Made by a program: the position numbers and the translations under genes. The notes beneath the pieces are model-generated. The model saw only the letters and a program-made list of their open reading frames with translations, was not told the DNA's origin and searched no databases. From contig JAZNPP010000017.1 of the NCBI GenBank assembly GCA_045589695.1, positions 1 through 47,361 on the forward strand: DNA of 47,361 nt. The letters run 5' to 3'. Numbering within the stretch: position 1 is the stretch's first letter; the number at the start of each line of letters is the position of its first letter. Source of the stretch: HGM04593 sp045589695 (GTDB lineage Bacteria > Bacteroidota > Bacteroidia > Bacteroidales > Bacteroidaceae). Positions 7,825 to 18,293 of the stretch are shown here, piece by piece.

Positions 7825-9327
7825 ATGAAAAGGATATATAAAATTTTATTTACATTTCTGTTGCCGGTTGCAGTGGCATGTAACCCTTCGCTTCCGGGCA
7901 GCAGCGTCGCTGTGGACAAGGCGCCTGCAATCTATCCCGAATACGCCGACGTCACTGTTCCGTGTAACATCGCTCCGCTTGTCTTCGGTATCAAAGAGGA
8001 GGGCGAGTCGTTTGTTACCAAGCTGTCGGGCGGCGGCAAGGAGTTCGTCGCGGGCGGCAGGGAAGTGTCGCTCCCGATAGCTGAATGGCGTGAGCTGTTG
8101 AGTGCCGGCAAAGGCGGCAGCGTGAGCGTCGAGGTGTATGCGAAAGGCAAAGAAGGGTGGCGCCGTTTCGCTCCGTTCGAATTCAAGGTCTCAGCCGACT
8201 CAATCGACTCCTACATATCATACCGCCTTATTCCGCCCTCATATGTAGCATACGAGGATCTTAGAATATGCCAGCGTAATCTCTCCACTTTTGAAGAGAA
8301 TGTGATATATTGCAACAGGCTCGTTCCCGCTGAACCCGAAGGCCAGTGCATAAACTGCCATGCCTACAAGAACTACAAGACCGATAACATGCAGTTCCAC
8401 ATGAGGCAACACATGGGAGGAACGATATTCATACATGACGGCAAGGTGAAGAAGCTCAATCTGAAGACCGACTCCACGATATCGGCGGGCGTTTATCCTT
8501 CCTTTAATCCCAAGTATGACGTTGTCGCGTATTCAGTGAACAATACAGGGCAGGTTTTCCATACGAAAAATTCCAACAAAGTCGAGGTGCAGGACAAAGC
8601 GAGCGACGTCATCGTATACAATCCTGTAAAAGAGACTGTCGCCCATGTGGCGAACAGCCCCGACGACCTTGAAGTCTTCCCCTGCTGGTCGGCCGACGGT
8701 CGAACGATATATTACGGCTCGGCGCACATGGAGCGTCTTGACACTTCAATCAATTGGGACGGCGAGCTCGTGATGCGTTATAAGGATATAAAATATGATA
8801 TCCTGAGCCGTGAATGGAATCCCGAAACCGGCGAGTTCGGTGCGGCAGACACGATATTCAAGGCTACCGCCCTCGGCAAGAGCGCTACTTTCCCCCGTGT
8901 TTCGCCATGCGGCAGATATATGCTCTTCGCCCTTGCCGAATACGGCTGCTTCCATATCTGGCATAAGGATGCCGACCTCTATGCGCTCGACCTGCGGACG
9001 AAAGAGTATTGGCCTCTCGAAAAAGCCAATTCCCCCTTCGCCGAAAGCTATCACGCATGGAGCAGCGACGGCAAATGGATACTCTTTGCGAGCCGTCGCG
9101 ACGATACTAACTACAGCCGTCTTTACATCGCCCGCATGAACGCCGACGGCACGGCCGAAAAGGCTTTCCTGCTGCCGCAGGAGAGCGCCGAATTCTATGA
9201 CTTTTTTGACCGCTCGTACAACGTTCCGGAATTCATGATAGAGCCTGTGAAATTCACTCCGCAAGAGTTCGCCGAGGTTGCGAAAGGGGAATCGGTAAGT
9301 GTTAAATATGTGCCAAATATAAAGTAA
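7825..9327 (+). CDS. TolB-like beta-propeller lipoprotein with a CxxCH haem motif
   Basis: A short signal sequence ends in a lipobox-like VAVAC at Cys19, so the mature protein should be a lipoprotein outside the inner membrane. Residues C175-I-N-C-H179 match the c-type haem attachment motif; a nearby Met-rich run (MQFHMRQHMGG) could supply the second ligand, which is inference. The part from about residue 215 to the end contains PD40/TolB-type repeats: YPSFNPKYDVVAYSVN, FPCWSADGRTIYYGSAH, FPRVSPCGRYMLFA and YHAWSSDGKWILFASRR. The combination suggests an envelope electron-transfer or sensing role. It probably shares a transcript with the upstream DUF6057-like gene, with the terminator at 9363-9410 closing the unit. 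Confidence 0.8.
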   Translation: MKRIYKILFTFLLPVAVACNPSLPGSSVAVDKAPAIYPEYADVTVPCNIAPLVFGIKEEGESFVTKLSGGGKEFVAGGREVSLPIAEWRELLSAGKGGSVSVEVYAKGKEGWRRFAPFEFKVSADSIDSYISYRLIPPSYVAYEDLRICQRNLSTFEENVIYCNRLVPAEPEGQCINCHAYKNYKTDNMQFHMRQHMGGTIFIHDGKVKKLNLKTDSTISAGVYPSFNPKYDVVAYSVNNTGQVFHTKNSNKVEVQDKASDVIVYNPVKETVAHVANSPDDLEVFPCWSADGRTIYYGSAHMERLDTSINWDGELVMRYKDIKYDILSREWNPETGEFGAADTIFKATALGKSATFPRVSPCGRYMLFALAEYGCFHIWHKDADLYALDLRTKEYWPLEKANSPFAESYHAWSSDGKWILFASRRDDTNYSRLYIARMNADGTAEKAFLLPQESAEFYDFFDRSYNVPEFMIEPVKFTPQEFAEVAKGESVSVKYVPNIK

Positions 9328-9362
9328 ATTTTAACACTTAGCTGTTAAATTCTATAAAAGTT

Positions 9363-9410
9363 AAAAATCTTCTGTTTTTTGCTCTTGTGGCAGAAATGGA
9401 AGATTTTTTT
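9363..9410 (+). terminator. Intrinsic terminator after the TolB-like gene
   Basis: AAAAATCTTC at 9363-9372 pairs with GAAGATTTTT at 9399-9408 and runs into a T-tract. The loop is long (26 bases). It lies between the TolB-like gene and the fasciclin/Sus operon. Confidence 0.6.
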
Positions 9411-9484
9411 TGCTTCAAATGTGAAAAAAGAAGCTTGTTGGCGAAAAAAAATACCTATTTATGCAAAGATTTATTTAAAAGTCT

Positions 9485-9492
9485 TATTTTTG
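9485..9492 (+). promoter_or_regulatory. Putative -7 box for the fasciclin/SusCD operon
   Basis: TATTTTTG matches TAnnTTTG and lies 81 bases before the first fasciclin ATG, downstream of the preceding terminator. No good -33 TTTG is found at the usual spacing. Confidence 0.5.
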
Positions 9493-9572
9493 CATGGTAA
9501 GTAAGGGCGCATTGTGCCCGTACGCTTTGTGTTTAAAAATATGAAAAAATAATAATTAATAAATTTGCACTT

Positions 9573-12500
9573 ATGTTTAAGCACCGTTTAAGTAAATTCT
9601 GTAGGGCCTCACTCTTCGCAGTGTGCCTGCTTTTTGTTGGCGGTTCACTGCAGTCTTGCAAGGATATGCTTGATGATTACAGGTATGACGACTCCGAACC
9701 CGATTGGCTCGGAGCGAGCATTTACGCATTCCTTGAGGAGGGTACTGAAAGTCACAGCTACAAGAACTATCTTCAGCTTATCGACACTTTGGGAGAGAAG
9801 ACGACTCTTAACCACACCGGCAGCAGAACGCTCTTTGTCGCCGACGACGAGGCGTTCGAGCGTTTCTTCAAGGACGGAAACAACAAGTGGGGCGTGACAT
9901 GTATCGAAGATATGACAATACCCCAGATGAAGACTATTCTTTACAGCTCAATGCTCGACAACGCTATGCTGCTCGACATGATGGCAAATACAAGTTCTGA
10001 CGTATCTGATGAGGGCAAGTGCTTGCGCCGTACGACATCGTTCGAGGCTATCAACGATGTGCCTGTCGTTAATGGCGAATACTTTGAGCATCATGCGAAG
10101 TGGCCTACATACAATATTTATTGGGACGAACTCCGAGGTTCCGGGAGAACTGAAGATATGAAGCTTCTCATGGACCAGGGCAAGCCTATGATGGTACACT
10201 TCCTCGGCGATTACATCAGAACAAACAATCTTGAGATTTCGGACATCAACTTCCTTTTCCAAAAGAAGAAAGACGGTAAAGGAAAGGAATATAAAGAAGG
10301 CGATGCGTTCATCTTTGACAACAAGGTAGTAGACGGCGAGGTCAATACGGGCGAGTATTCCGAGGATGTCATGACTATCGCTTGCAAGAACGGTTATCTC
10401 TACCGTATGGACGACGTGCTTTTGCCTCCCACCAACATGGCGGGCGAGTTGCGTGTACATAAGGACACAAAAATATTCAGCCACCTTCTCGACCGTTTCT
10501 GTGTTCCGGAATTCTATAAAATTGAAGAGAACGGCGACTCATTATTCGCTTTGCGCTATTTTACTAAAGAGTATACCTCGCATGCTTTGCTCAAAGACGG
10601 AAAGAATCCTCTAAGCGATGAATTGTTGAACTATGACCCGGGCAAGAACGAGTACAGCGGCGGTCTTGGCAAGCTTGAGGATATGGGCGCAATGTTCGTT
10701 CCTAAGGACGAGTGTTTGTATGAATATTTTGCGGGCAAAGAGGGGCTTGGCAAGTTCTTGATAGACTATTTCGCTCCAAACGCAAACCTCTCAACCGAGT
10801 ATGCCGAAGAGAATATCCCGGCATTGCTCGCGGCTCTTGACAGCGTGCCGCAGGTTAATATCGCTTCATTCGTCAATAACCTGATGAAGCCTTCATTCGT
10901 AAACTCGGTTCCAAGCCGTTTCTTCAAGGTTACGAACGACGCTAACGACGAAATGGGTATAAAGGAGGAATTTATTGACGAGTGTCTTATCGCCAATAAC
11001 GGTGTCGTATACCTTATGAATAAAGTATTCGGTCCGGCTGCCTACGATGCGGTATCGGCTCCTACCACCATTCATGACAATTTGAGCATCATGCGTACAA
11101 TCATCAAGCAGCTGCGTTATGATTACTATCTGCTTGCTATGGATGCGGACTATTCATTCATTGTTCCTGTGAACGACTATTTCGTGTACTATGATCCGGT
11201 AACGTTTGCCAACCCTTCAACAATAAAGAAGAAAGCGTATTCATTGCATTACGACAACAAGCGTCCCGATAATAAAACTAAAGCGGTGGAGTTCTGGGCC
11301 GACGTATACAATGTAAACGAGAACACGTTGCTTGTCGATTCGACGGATATCCCGACAAACTTCGGCATTGGCGGCAATGGCTTTACCAAGAATCGTATGG
11401 CCGATGTTCTCGATTATCTTATTATAGTGCATGAGAAAGATCAGAAATTGCGTGCCGACAAAAAATATTACAGAACAAAGGGCTACGGAACCATCAAGGT
11501 AGACGCTACGGATCCTAACTGCGTGAAATTCTATGGCGGCGAGCAGCTTGAACTGTGCCAGAAACTGCAAAAGGATATCTATGTGGCTTCAAACAATTCT
11601 GAACTAAAAGTGAACGGTTATACATATACAACATCTATCCCCGAAGAGCTAAAGAGCGAAATCAATATCCCCGGCGGTGAAACAAGCGGCGAGGGTGAGG
11701 GCGGCAACGAGGGCGTTGCAGGCGGCGAGAACGCCTTCAGAGCATCTGAAAGCGGTACAGGCGGCGCCGAAAGCGGCACAGAAGGAGAAGGTGAAAAAGA
11801 GGTCGATGAAAACGCTGGAAAGTTGTTCTATTCGGCAATACCTACACCTCCAAGAAACAGTGTATACAAGAACATGTCGGCACATGCGAAGAATGCCGAT
11901 GACATATACCACCACTTCTATAACCTGTGTAATCTTGCCGACGTGGACGGTGACGGCACACGCATCAACCTTGAGAACTCATTGATGAAGATGTTCGGTC
12001 TTAAGGCCGGCGACATGACTGTAAAGGACTCGATAAGGCTTTACTCAATATTCTATTCTCTTGATAATAACAATGAAAAGAGTTCATACAGCGTTCCGTT
12101 CTTCAATACCTTCCATTACACGGTATATGTGCCCTCTAACGCGGCGATAGACGAAATGCTCGCTAAAGGTCTTCCTACATGGGGCGAAATTGAAGAGATC
12201 GCCGACAAAGAACCGGGCAGAGCCGCTTCGATGTTGCGTCTTCTGAACAACTTCGTGCGTTACCACTTCCAGGATAATTCGGTATACTACGATGAATGTG
12301 CGTTCTCGGTACCGGCTCCCGGCGGCGGCAGCAACTATGAGGCTTCTTATTCTACGGCTGTCATAAACAGCGAGACGGGCCGCTTCTACGAGAATACGGT
12401 AAAGAGCGATGCCGGCAATACAACAATTGTCGTAACGGACAATTTGGGCTATGAGGCAAGAATAGTGAATACTCCTAAGGAGAATGAGAATATCACATGG

Positions 12501-13082
12501 AATGTAATGTGCCGTGATATTATATGGAACGGCAATGACATCGTGACATCTTCATACGCCGTAATTCAGCCTATCGACAGGGCTTTGCAGAATGGAGACA
12601 TGTTCGGCTATGAAGGCGACCGCTTTAAGCGTTTCGCAAGCAACGGCTGTCTTGTGGATACAATGAAGGTCGCAGGCGGTACGGACGGCTTCGACGCTAT
12701 GAAATTCGGCGAGGATTGCTATCTCGTAGCGAAACTTGGCAGAACGGCAGTCTCTGTTGCTGACACTACCTATTATTATAATACAGGATATATCATGGAG
12801 AAGCTGCCCGAAATGGAGCGGACTCTTACGAAGGAAGAGACTTTCGTCCTGAAAAATGAAAAGCCTATGCATATTACCTCAGACGGTTATCTGCTTAAGG
12901 TCGTGCCGGCAAAGGAAAAGGGCAAACCGGACACAATCGAATTCGATACCGTCACGAGGGGTGGCAAGAAATATCTGCAAAAGGTAAGCAATAACGGAGA
13001 TATTACCGAAGTCGAGTTTGATACGGTATTCGTGCCGGCAGACAAAGGCGACGCTTCAGATAACAACAGTGATGTAGAATAA
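9573..13082 (+). CDS. Large multi-fasciclin-domain surface lipoprotein
   Basis: This 1169-residue protein opens with a signal peptide and lipobox LQSC (Cys29) followed by KDMLDD, an acidic stretch of the kind that directs Bacteroidota lipoproteins to the surface. Fasciclin-like (FAS1) modules are suggested by repeated segments: about 50-165 (RTLFVADDEAFERFF), about 285-495 (GAMFVPKDECLYEYF, then NNGVVYLMNKVFGP), about 500-560 (YSFIVPVNDYFVYYD) and about 770-910 (YTVYVPSNAAIDEML). Residues 700-748 form a Gly/Glu/Ser-rich linker. It is the first gene of a fasciclin-SusC-SusD unit, eleven bases before the SusC gene. A likely role is ligand capture or adhesion at the transporter mouth; this is inferred. 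Confidence 0.85.
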   Translation: MFKHRLSKFCRASLFAVCLLFVGGSLQSCKDMLDDYRYDDSEPDWLGASIYAFLEEGTESHSYKNYLQLIDTLGEKTTLNHTGSRTLFVADDEAFERFFKDGNNKWGVTCIEDMTIPQMKTILYSSMLDNAMLLDMMANTSSDVSDEGKCLRRTTSFEAINDVPVVNGEYFEHHAKWPTYNIYWDELRGSGRTEDMKLLMDQGKPMMVHFLGDYIRTNNLEISDINFLFQKKKDGKGKEYKEGDAFIFDNKVVDGEVNTGEYSEDVMTIACKNGYLYRMDDVLLPPTNMAGELRVHKDTKIFSHLLDRFCVPEFYKIEENGDSLFALRYFTKEYTSHALLKDGKNPLSDELLNYDPGKNEYSGGLGKLEDMGAMFVPKDECLYEYFAGKEGLGKFLIDYFAPNANLSTEYAEENIPALLAALDSVPQVNIASFVNNLMKPSFVNSVPSRFFKVTNDANDEMGIKEEFIDECLIANNGVVYLMNKVFGPAAYDAVSAPTTIHDNLSIMRTIIKQLRYDYYLLAMDADYSFIVPVNDYFVYYDPVTFANPSTIKKKAYSLHYDNKRPDNKTKAVEFWADVYNVNENTLLVDSTDIPTNFGIGGNGFTKNRMADVLDYLIIVHEKDQKLRADKKYYRTKGYGTIKVDATDPNCVKFYGGEQLELCQKLQKDIYVASNNSELKVNGYTYTTSIPEELKSEINIPGGETSGEGEGGNEGVAGGENAFRASESGTGGAESGTEGEGEKEVDENAGKLFYSAIPTPPRNSVYKNMSAHAKNADDIYHHFYNLCNLADVDGDGTRINLENSLMKMFGLKAGDMTVKDSIRLYSIFYSLDNNNEKSSYSVPFFNTFHYTVYVPSNAAIDEMLAKGLPTWGEIEEIADKEPGRAASMLRLLNNFVRYHFQDNSVYYDECAFSVPAPGGGSNYEASYSTAVINSETGRFYENTVKSDAGNTTIVVTDNLGYEARIVNTPKENENITWNVMCRDIIWNGNDIVTSSYAVIQPIDRALQNGDMFGYEGDRFKRFASNGCLVDTMKVAGGTDGFDAMKFGEDCYLVAKLGRTAVSVADTTYYYNTGYIMEKLPEMERTLTKEETFVLKNEKPMHITSDGYLLKVVPAKEKGKPDTIEFDTVTRGGKKYLQKVSNNGDITEVEFDTVFVPADKGDASDNNSDVE

Positions 13083-13093
13083 TTATAACAGCC

Positions 13094-16000
13094 ATGATAA
13101 AAATAAAGCATTTATTCCTGCTCGTGCTTTTCGGTACTCTAAGCAGTGCCGCTTTCGCACAAAAAAGCGCGAGAATTTCCGGTACGGTTACAAGTGATGC
13201 CGAAGGTCCGCTGATTATGGTGAATATTACCGAGCGTGACAAGAGTAATCGTATCATCGAGGCTTCCGCTACCGACTTTGAGGGTAACTTCTCAATGGTC
13301 GTCAAGAACACCGGCAATATCCTCGAAATATCTTACATCGGCTATAAGACCCAACGTATCGAGATCGGTAACCGCACCGTCTTCAATATAAAGCTGGAAG
13401 AGGACAACGTGCTCGACGCCGTTGAGATTGTCGCTCAGCAGAGACAGCGTACCGGCGGTCTTGACATTCTTGAGCGTGAGATGACTCATGCGACGCAAAA
13501 GGTGAATATGGACGAAATGGAGGGTCTCTCATTTACCTCTGTAGACCAGGCCCTTCAGGGACAGGTCGCCGGTCTTGACATCGTATTCGGGTCGGGTGAC
13601 GTCGGCTCAGGTACTCAGATGCGTCTTCGCGGTAACTCAATGCTTGAAGGTGACGCTACACCGCTTATCGTCGTAGACGACAACCCGTTGGATGTGGACC
13701 AGGGCTCGTTCGACATTACATCGGCTACTAACGAGAGCTTCGCCGAACTTCTTATGATTAACCCCGAAGATATCGCGGAGATCGAGGTACTCAAGGATGC
13801 CGCATCTTGCGCTGCCTGGGGTTCAAGAGGCGCGAACGGTGTCATCAAAATCAAGACCCGCCGCGGTAAACGCGGTCCTACACGAGTGAACTTCTCGTAC
13901 AAGTTCAAGGATAAATGGACGCCGAGCGGTTTCAACTTGTTGAACGGTGACGACTATACGATGCTTATCAAGCAGGCTCTGTATAACAGAGACCAGAAAG
14001 GAGTGGACATTGACGAGCTGAACTACGACCAGGACTTCCCAGAATGGAGAAACTATGACAACAATTCGGACTGGGTTGATGCTGTTTCAAAACATGGTTA
14101 TACGAATGACTATACACTCAACCTGAGCGGCGGCGGCGAGAAAGCTACCTTCCGTATTTCCGGCGGTTATACCAATGAAACGGGTCAGGTTGTCGGTCAG
14201 AACCTTAACCGTTTCACTACACGTATGGCTCTTGACTACTATGTGTCCGAGAGAATCAAGGTTATCGCCGACTTCTCGTTCACATATAACAAGAACAGAA
14301 TGAACATGGGCAGTCCTCTTTATTCCGCATTGCTTATGATGCCTAATATGAGCATATATACCGAGGACAAGAACGGCAACAAACTCGACGAATACTATAC
14401 AATGCTCGAATATGCCAACGCTAACGAACTTCAGAAATACATGTTCGGCAAAACAAACCCGTTGGGCGAGGCCGACCTTGCGAAGAAGTACGGAACAAAC
14501 TACAGCATTACTCCTCAGATTACGTTCGAGTATAATCTGCTTGGCCTTGAGGACAACCAGACACAGCTTAAGTACCGAGGTATGGTAAACCTGAGCGCTT
14601 CTACGGCTACAAACACTAAGTACTTTCCGGCTGAACTCTCTACTGACGACTGGATATCTGCGGACAAGAACAGGTCTGAGTCTTACGACAGCAAGAGCCT
14701 TTACTTTACGACACGTCATGAACTTGTCTTTACTCCGTATTTGGGCAGCAGAGACCATTATCTGACAGCGAGCGCCCGTTTCGAACTCACTACAGGCAAC
14801 GGTAACTCTCAGAACGCTGTCGCAATCGGTTTGCCCACCGGCAATATCAGCAGTTCTACGGTCGGTTCAAAGTTGAAAGAAACTTCTACAGGCAAATGGG
14901 AAAGCAGAGACGTAAACTTCCTTTTGGACGCTCACTACTCATACAAATCTAAGTATATGTTGCGTGTTACTGCACGCGCCGAGGGTAACACCGCTATGGG
15001 CGACGATAGGAAATGGGCGATATTCCCTGCGGTTTCAGGTCGTTGGAACATCTCTGACGAAAGCTGGATGGAGTGGGCCAAGCCTGTTCTGAGCATGTTG
15101 TCTTTGCGTCCCGGTTTCGGTATGGACGGTCATGCTCCTGGCGAGAACAAGACTTTCAACAGCTATTCAGCATACGGCTACAGCTATCTTAACATGCCCG
15201 GATACAAGATGGACGGTATCCGTTTGACCGACCTTCGCCGTTCGGACAAACGGGAGTGGAACATCGGTAGCGACTTCGGTTTCTTCAAAGATTTGATTAC
15301 CGGTTCGTTCAACTATTACGACGGTACGACATACGACCAGATTATCAGCGGTTATAAGATACCGTCATCAACAGGTTATTCATCGCTCGCCTACAAGAAC
15401 TCCGGTTCTGTCCGCAACTACGGTTGGGAACTTAACCTTAGCGCCAACAATATTAAACTCGCTAAAGATTTTTCATTGTCGCTTTACTTCAACATTGGTA
15501 ACAACTACAATGAAATCGTTGAACTCGAGGAGGCTTATCTTGAGGACAGAAACGGCAAGTACGATAAACCTGAGAACTCCATATATCTGCCATATATTCA
15601 GACCGGTACGCCGAGCGGCGCTATTTACGGCTTCCGTTACAAAGGCGTGTACCGTTACAGCTACAAGAACTGGCAGAAGGCTTTGGATGTTGAACAGGCT
15701 GAGAAAGAAAAAGTAGCGCGTGGCGAAAAGGCCTTTGCCGACGAGAGACTTTGGAGCTGTCCTATAGTACGTGATGCCGACGGCAATGTGATTTATGAGG
15801 CCGACGGTACACCTAAGAAGCTGTCATTGTTCTATGACAATGAAAAATTCACATCGTTCGGCGGTTATGAGTTCCGCGGAGGTGACGCAATCTATGAGGA
15901 CGTGAACCATGACGGTACAATCAACCAGCTCGACATCGTCTATCTCGGAAACTCGAATCCTGCGGCACAAGGAGGTTTCGGTTTGACATTGCGTTACAAG

Positions 16001-16453
16001 AAGTTCAGTATTAAGGCGAACTTCGCGTATCGTCTGCATGTAGACGTCGTGAACCGCGCAAGAATGAGCTTCGAGAACATGGCTACGTTCGACAACCAGA
16101 GTATCGCCGTGAACTGGCGCTGGCGTAAAGAAGGCGACGTTACGGAGATACCGAGAGCGGTATACGGCAGCGGCAACGCTTTCAACTACCTCGGAAGCGA
16201 CCGTTACGTCGAGGACGCTTCGTACGTGCGATGCAACAATATCCAGCTCTCTTACTCATTTGAGCCGTCATTGATTAAGAAAATCGGATTGAAGCAGTTG
16301 AATCTCTATGCTTCGGTAGATAACGTGTATTGCTGGACCAAGTATACAGGTCTTGAACCGGAGATCGCGTCCGACAATAGCGGTATCGCATATGACGATT
16401 CAAAAACACCGCGTCCCCGTTCATACACTCTTACATTATCTCTCGGTTTCTAA
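13094..16453 (+). CDS. SusC/RagA-type TonB-dependent outer-membrane transporter (first)
   Basis: This is a 22-stranded TonB-linked importer. A signal peptide (about 1-22) is followed by a carboxypeptidase-regulatory-like domain (ARISGTVTSDAEGP, about 25-100), then the plug. The SusC signature at about 225-255 reads LKDAASCAAWGSRGANGVIK, with a cysteine where small residues are usual. The barrel occupies the rest and ends in SYTLTLSLGF, with the terminal aromatic expected for BAM recognition. No N-terminal secretin/TonB (STN) domain is present, so direct sigma/anti-sigma signalling is not expected. The SusD partner follows seven bases later. The substrate is unknown. Confidence 0.95.
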   Translation: MIKIKHLFLLVLFGTLSSAAFAQKSARISGTVTSDAEGPLIMVNITERDKSNRIIEASATDFEGNFSMVVKNTGNILEISYIGYKTQRIEIGNRTVFNIKLEEDNVLDAVEIVAQQRQRTGGLDILEREMTHATQKVNMDEMEGLSFTSVDQALQGQVAGLDIVFGSGDVGSGTQMRLRGNSMLEGDATPLIVVDDNPLDVDQGSFDITSATNESFAELLMINPEDIAEIEVLKDAASCAAWGSRGANGVIKIKTRRGKRGPTRVNFSYKFKDKWTPSGFNLLNGDDYTMLIKQALYNRDQKGVDIDELNYDQDFPEWRNYDNNSDWVDAVSKHGYTNDYTLNLSGGGEKATFRISGGYTNETGQVVGQNLNRFTTRMALDYYVSERIKVIADFSFTYNKNRMNMGSPLYSALLMMPNMSIYTEDKNGNKLDEYYTMLEYANANELQKYMFGKTNPLGEADLAKKYGTNYSITPQITFEYNLLGLEDNQTQLKYRGMVNLSASTATNTKYFPAELSTDDWISADKNRSESYDSKSLYFTTRHELVFTPYLGSRDHYLTASARFELTTGNGNSQNAVAIGLPTGNISSSTVGSKLKETSTGKWESRDVNFLLDAHYSYKSKYMLRVTARAEGNTAMGDDRKWAIFPAVSGRWNISDESWMEWAKPVLSMLSLRPGFGMDGHAPGENKTFNSYSAYGYSYLNMPGYKMDGIRLTDLRRSDKREWNIGSDFGFFKDLITGSFNYYDGTTYDQIISGYKIPSSTGYSSLAYKNSGSVRNYGWELNLSANNIKLAKDFSLSLYFNIGNNYNEIVELEEAYLEDRNGKYDKPENSIYLPYIQTGTPSGAIYGFRYKGVYRYSYKNWQKALDVEQAEKEKVARGEKAFADERLWSCPIVRDADGNVIYEADGTPKKLSLFYDNEKFTSFGGYEFRGGDAIYEDVNHDGTINQLDIVYLGNSNPAAQGGFGLTLRYKKFSIKANFAYRLHVDVVNRARMSFENMATFDNQSIAVNWRWRKEGDVTEIPRAVYGSGNAFNYLGSDRYVEDASYVRCNNIQLSYSFEPSLIKKIGLKQLNLYASVDNVYCWTKYTGLEPEIASDNSGIAYDDSKTPRPRSYTLTLSLGF

Positions 16454-16459
16454 AAGTTG

Positions 16460-18229
16460 ATGACTATGAAAAGGATATATAATATATTAAAGAAATATGT
16501 TTTAGTGGCAGCGGTCGCATTCGCTACCTTTATGACATCTTGTACCGACTATCTGACCATTATCCCGCCCGATAAAATCGTGCATGAAAACTTCTGGCAG
16601 ACAAAGGACGAGGTTAATGGCATGATGGCTACAAGCTATTTGAAACTGCTCAGCGGCAAAGCCGTGTCAAGAGCTATTGTTTGGGGTGACCTGCGTGCCG
16701 ACAATCTTAAATTCCCGGCGAGTTATAAACAGACATTTAAATACATTTGCGAAGCCAATATACTCGATGACAACGTTTATGCCAATTGGTCTGTCTATTA
16801 CGAGGCAATCAATTATGCGAACCTCGTGATTGAGTACGCTCCGTTGGTTGTTCAGAGAGACCCGGACTTTACTGAGGGTGACCTTAATCCTGTTCTTGGC
16901 GAAATGTACGCAATGCGCGCTTTGTGCCATTTCTACTTGGTACGAACTTTCCGTGATATACCAATGGCTTTGGCACCTTCTGTAAATGATGCCGAACTGC
17001 CTGATTTTGAGCAGGTGCATCCATTGGAGGCGCTCAATTATATAATGGAAGACCTTAACACTGCCGAGAATTTGGTCATGCCTTCAGGAAACTATTCAAA
17101 TCCGGCACAGAACTGCGGCAGAATAACCCGTAATGCTGTCTTGGCTATGAAGGCGGACGTGAGTCTGTGGCTTGCCGCTTTTGCGACATATTATGAAGGA
17201 GAAAGCGCCCTTGTCAAGAGCGGTGACATTGAGAAATATTACTCGCAGTGTATCAACAGCTGTGATGCTGTTATAACCAGCATGAACGAACTCTATAATA
17301 AGGACAAAACCGTCAAGAGCAACGACAAGTTCTGTCTTATACGTAATGAGGGCGAGGAACTGTCGAAAACAAAGCATAGCACCGCTTACAATGAAATATT
17401 CGGCGGCAAGAACTCATCGGAGTCGATTTTCGAACTTCAGCTTGATGGCGAGAATGCCAAAAGCAATAACGAATTCAATGGCGGTTTTGCAGAAGGCAAC
17501 ATGGAAAATACGGGCAGTATCAAGGGACTCTATGGTGCGAACGGCAATTACGCCGAAGTAGTTGTTCCTAACAGTTTCCTCAGCAAGTATGAAAATGACG
17601 ACCTGCGTCTCTATTCTTATACGACAAAACCTGTAAGCTCTTCCGGAAATGATGATGAGCAAAACAAAAAGGATATCGCTGTAGCAAAATATACCGCAAG
17701 AACATCACCTCTGCCGGATAGCGAACGTGAGTACCGCCAAGACAATAATTATGACCCGAACTGGATTGTTTACCGAAAAACCGATGTCATGCTGATGAAG
17801 GCAGAGGCTTTGGCTCATAGGCCTTCGTCCGGAACCGAACATTTCAAGCAGGCATTTGAGATAGTGGACTCTATCAACAGACGTTCAAGAGAGGATGTGA
17901 CAAATATAAAGAATCCATTACAGGAGTCTTCTTACTTGAACAGAGAACCGTGCGCTCAGCTTGTGCTTGACGAGCGTGCAAGAGAACTCGCTTTTGAAGG
18001 AAAACGTTGGTATGACCTTGTACGTGTCGCATTGAGAGAAAAGAGTACAAAGAATATAACATTCGTGGCTGACAAACTTGACAGCAATGCCGGTGTGGTA
18101 AAGAGCAAGATGTCTACAATCGATGGCCTATTCTTCCCGATATATATCGACGAGCTGCGATTCAACAAGAACTTGAAGCAGAACCCTGCATATAAGAATC
18201 AAGAGTCTTCAACTGAGATGATAAAATAA
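16460..18229 (+). CDS. SusD/RagB-type substrate-binding lipoprotein (first)
   Basis: This is the lid lipoprotein that caps the upstream SusC barrel and binds the nutrient. Two in-frame ATGs (16460 and 16466) precede the same signal peptide. The lipobox is MTSC, and C-T-D-Y-L-T-I-I-P-P-D is a typical SusD mature start. The helical TPR scaffold includes EMYAMRALCHFYLVRTF, and the C-terminal region has the usual DERARELAFEGKRWYDLVR motif near residue 510. Length (589 residues) is normal. The gene ends 64 bases before the second fasciclin gene, with a possible weak promoter between them. Confidence 0.95.
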   Translation: MTMKRIYNILKKYVLVAAVAFATFMTSCTDYLTIIPPDKIVHENFWQTKDEVNGMMATSYLKLLSGKAVSRAIVWGDLRADNLKFPASYKQTFKYICEANILDDNVYANWSVYYEAINYANLVIEYAPLVVQRDPDFTEGDLNPVLGEMYAMRALCHFYLVRTFRDIPMALAPSVNDAELPDFEQVHPLEALNYIMEDLNTAENLVMPSGNYSNPAQNCGRITRNAVLAMKADVSLWLAAFATYYEGESALVKSGDIEKYYSQCINSCDAVITSMNELYNKDKTVKSNDKFCLIRNEGEELSKTKHSTAYNEIFGGKNSSESIFELQLDGENAKSNNEFNGGFAEGNMENTGSIKGLYGANGNYAEVVVPNSFLSKYENDDLRLYSYTTKPVSSSGNDDEQNKKDIAVAKYTARTSPLPDSEREYRQDNNYDPNWIVYRKTDVMLMKAEALAHRPSSGTEHFKQAFEIVDSINRRSREDVTNIKNPLQESSYLNREPCAQLVLDERARELAFEGKRWYDLVRVALREKSTKNITFVADKLDSNAGVVKSKMSTIDGLFFPIYIDELRFNKNLKQNPAYKNQESSTEMIK

Positions 18230-18264
18230 TGCATGCTTATTATTATCTATGTAAATGCAATAAA

Positions 18265-18272
18265 TAATTTCG
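18265..18272 (+). promoter_or_regulatory. Possible internal -7 box before the second module
   Basis: TAATTTCG fits TAnnTTYG and lies 21 bases before the second fasciclin ATG. There is no clear -33 element. If real, it would let the second module be transcribed separately. Confidence 0.3.
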
Positions 18273-18293
18273 GTAATAAGAAAACAGATTAAT

